Of a stretch of 64,000 nt of DNA, positions 62,858 through 64,000 are shown one piece after another. Position numbers and translations under genes: made by a program. Positions within the stretch are counted from its first letter, which is position 1, and each line of letters starts with the position of its first letter. Where the stretch lies: NCBI GenBank assembly GCA_018818835.1, contig JAHIRD010000145.1, positions 32,528 to 96,527 on the forward strand. Direction: 5' to 3'. The notes beneath the pieces were generated by a model. It saw only the letters and a program-made list of their open reading frames with translations. It did not search any database and had not been told where the DNA came from. The stretch comes from Pseudomonadota bacterium. Lineage in GTDB: Bacteria > Desulfobacterota > Desulfobacteria > Desulfobacterales > Desulfolunaceae.

Positions 62858-63784
62858 CTATGACGAAAGCCGTTTCAAGGAATACATGCCCTCAAGGCCC
62901 TTGATGGGCGTGGGTATTTTTTCATGCCGGGACTGGAACATATGCTTGAATCGCTGGTATTTCTCTGCCACAAAGGCCTTTGTTCCGATGATGCTGGAAT
63001 CTGTAAAATACCTGGTTTTGTTCATGAACCGATCGGTTCGTGTAATTTCAAAATTCTTCTCACGCTCAATGGTAACAATGTCTTTTCCAATGACATGTAT
63101 GCTTTTACCGTCAGATCGGACAAGAGCTCCAGCTTCATAAACATATCGCCTGTAGCGGCGGAACCGCTCTTCTTCATCGACTTCGTTGAATTCCACAATC
63201 CCGAAATCCGTTGAAAGAAAATCATCTTTGTTGCCTGTCTGGCTGTGGTAGCCCAACGAACACCAGCGGTAATCCTCTGGCCGCTTTACGATCCCCGCCC
63301 GAACCGCATTCAGGTCGATGTAAGCCAGGCAATGGATTAGGGTATCTCCTTTTTCAACAATTACGCTCTTGAAACGCTCACCCCAGAGCGTTCCGCGCCT
63401 GTTCTTTGCCTTGTTGTAATACCGAGAAAACGTCTGCTTAACCTCCCTCATGAATTCCGAAAGACTGGCCCATTTCCTCCTGAAATGTGCGATGCGGCCC
63501 AGAGGGAATACCGCGTCATCCCCATAATATGCTTTGTATCTCTTTTCGATTTCGCCATTAGAAAAGTTTCGTTCAGGGAGCATCTTGACGAGGATGTGAA
63601 CGTGGTTGCCTAAAACCGCATAGCCAAGGATCTCCGTAAAATAGATTTGGGCAAAATGCTTGAGGATCGTTACAAATTTTTCTTTTTCCACTACCCCGAA
63701 AGGAAAACCATCCAAAGCAGTACGAGAGATCACATGATAAACGCTCTTCTCATCGTGAATAATCATTCGTGTTGTTCGTGGCAT
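62858..63784 (-). CDS. Y1 (IS200-like/RAYT) transposase
   Basis: A 308-aa HUH endonuclease of the Y1 family. The two metal-binding His form the HVH motif (LGNHVHILV, His61 and His63), and the candidate nucleophile is Tyr122 or Tyr123 (FSRYYNKAK). The N-terminus (YHVISRTALDGFPFG) matches this transposase class. It is about twice as long as minimal IS200 transposases: the last 110 residues are an extra domain common in RAYT-type proteins of this group. GGAGGTAT precedes the ATG. It may mobilise short hairpin repeats such as those at 52.2-52.7 kb rather than a classical insertion sequence. Confidence 0.88.
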   Translation of the reverse strand: MPRTTRMIIHDEKSVYHVISRTALDGFPFGVVEKEKFVTILKHFAQIYFTEILGYAVLGNHVHILVKMLPERNFSNGEIEKRYKAYYGDDAVFPLGRIAHFRRKWASLSEFMREVKQTFSRYYNKAKNRRGTLWGERFKSVIVEKGDTLIHCLAYIDLNAVRAGIVKRPEDYRWCSLGYHSQTGNKDDFLSTDFGIVEFNEVDEEERFRRYRRYVYEAGALVRSDGKSIHVIGKDIVTIEREKNFEITRTDRFMNKTRYFTDSSIIGTKAFVAEKYQRFKHMFQSRHEKIPTPIKGLEGMYSLKRLSS

Positions 63785-64000
63785 GGGATACCTCCATAAA
63801 TTGTGAAAATAGGGCTATTCTCATTTCATGAAAGAACATAACAGAGGGAACATTATTTGAAAAGGTATGTCGAGTAGACCGGTTTCTCCAATAATGGCAG
63901 CTTATTAACAACATGCTTTACTGACGCCTTGCCGCACGCGGCTACTACGTGACAGTCGTTTTATGTTTTGCCATTACCGTTGTTACCGGCCCCTCTCAGA

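Noticed and set aside
63785..64000. Gene or element at the right edge
   Set aside because: No supportable open frame; a short stem GCCGC/GCGGC near 63940 alone is insufficient.

Overview
The window looks like chromosomal DNA of an anaerobic deltaproteobacterium (Desulfobacterota), most likely near the Desulfobacteraceae. This rests on moderate, rather AT-rich base composition judged by eye, a dense signalling cluster of MglA-type GTPases, Roadblock, PATAN (DUF4388) and PilZ proteins, several Fe-S and radical SAM proteins, a FolE2-type cyclohydrolase, a fused CoA-transferase and a Y1 (RAYT-type) transposase. No 16S rRNA or other decisive marker is present, so the placement is an inference.

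Layout. 1-2.9 kb: the 3' part of an aminotransferase, a small exported protein and a radical SAM protein of the spore photoproduct lyase family. 2.9-18.6 kb: a long minus-strand signalling and type IV pilus-type cluster. It holds two MglA-like GTPases, two or three Roadblock-type proteins, a receiver-PATAN-Roadblock fusion, a PATAN protein with two cyclic-nucleotide-binding domains, three PilZ proteins (two with zinc-ribbon-like N-termini), a TPR-like PilB ATPase and a cache-HAMP membrane protein. purC, a small phosphoesterase and a ParB-like protein sit inside it. 18.9-33.7 kb: housekeeping genes (tex, dtd, an M18 aminopeptidase, dacB, folE2, a TtcA-like gene, rpoZ, greA, pssA, psd, tsaB, lon), then prepilin peptidase pilD and a CheX-like gene. 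33.8-37.7 kb: a fused CoA-transferase, an HU protein with a long structured upstream region, and a PilZ-like protein.

37.9-47.3 kb is the accessory highlight. A TetR regulator and a promoter region with two pairs of 12-bp tandem repeats precede a seven-gene operon: glycosyltransferase, two ketoacyl-synthase-III/OleA-type thiolases (the second short and lacking the catalytic His), an OleD-like reductase, an OleC-like beta-lactone synthetase, a PIG-L deacetylase and an HxxxDG acyltransferase. It matches the core logic of olefin and beta-lactone lipid pathways (OleACD; LstABCD of lipstatin; NltABCD of nocardiolactone) without an OleB decarboxylase. A glycosylated and/or acylated beta-lactone or beta-hydroxy lipid is therefore a reasonable guess at the product. 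The acyltransferase gene is bracketed by direct 25-bp repeats that match one end of a 164-bp MITE-like element at 57.55-57.71 kb.

47.4-57.4 kb: a Ca2+/Na+ antiporter, uvrC, uvrB, a palindrome-rich spacer, cysS, ispF, glnS and a TrmJ-type methyltransferase. 57.5-64 kb: the MITE, a 103-aa protein paired with a B12-binding radical SAM enzyme, a compact operon (NifB-like radical SAM protein, Tat-exported ModA-like binding protein, NapH-like membrane ferredoxin) and the Y1 transposase. No rRNA, tRNA or CRISPR array was recognised.
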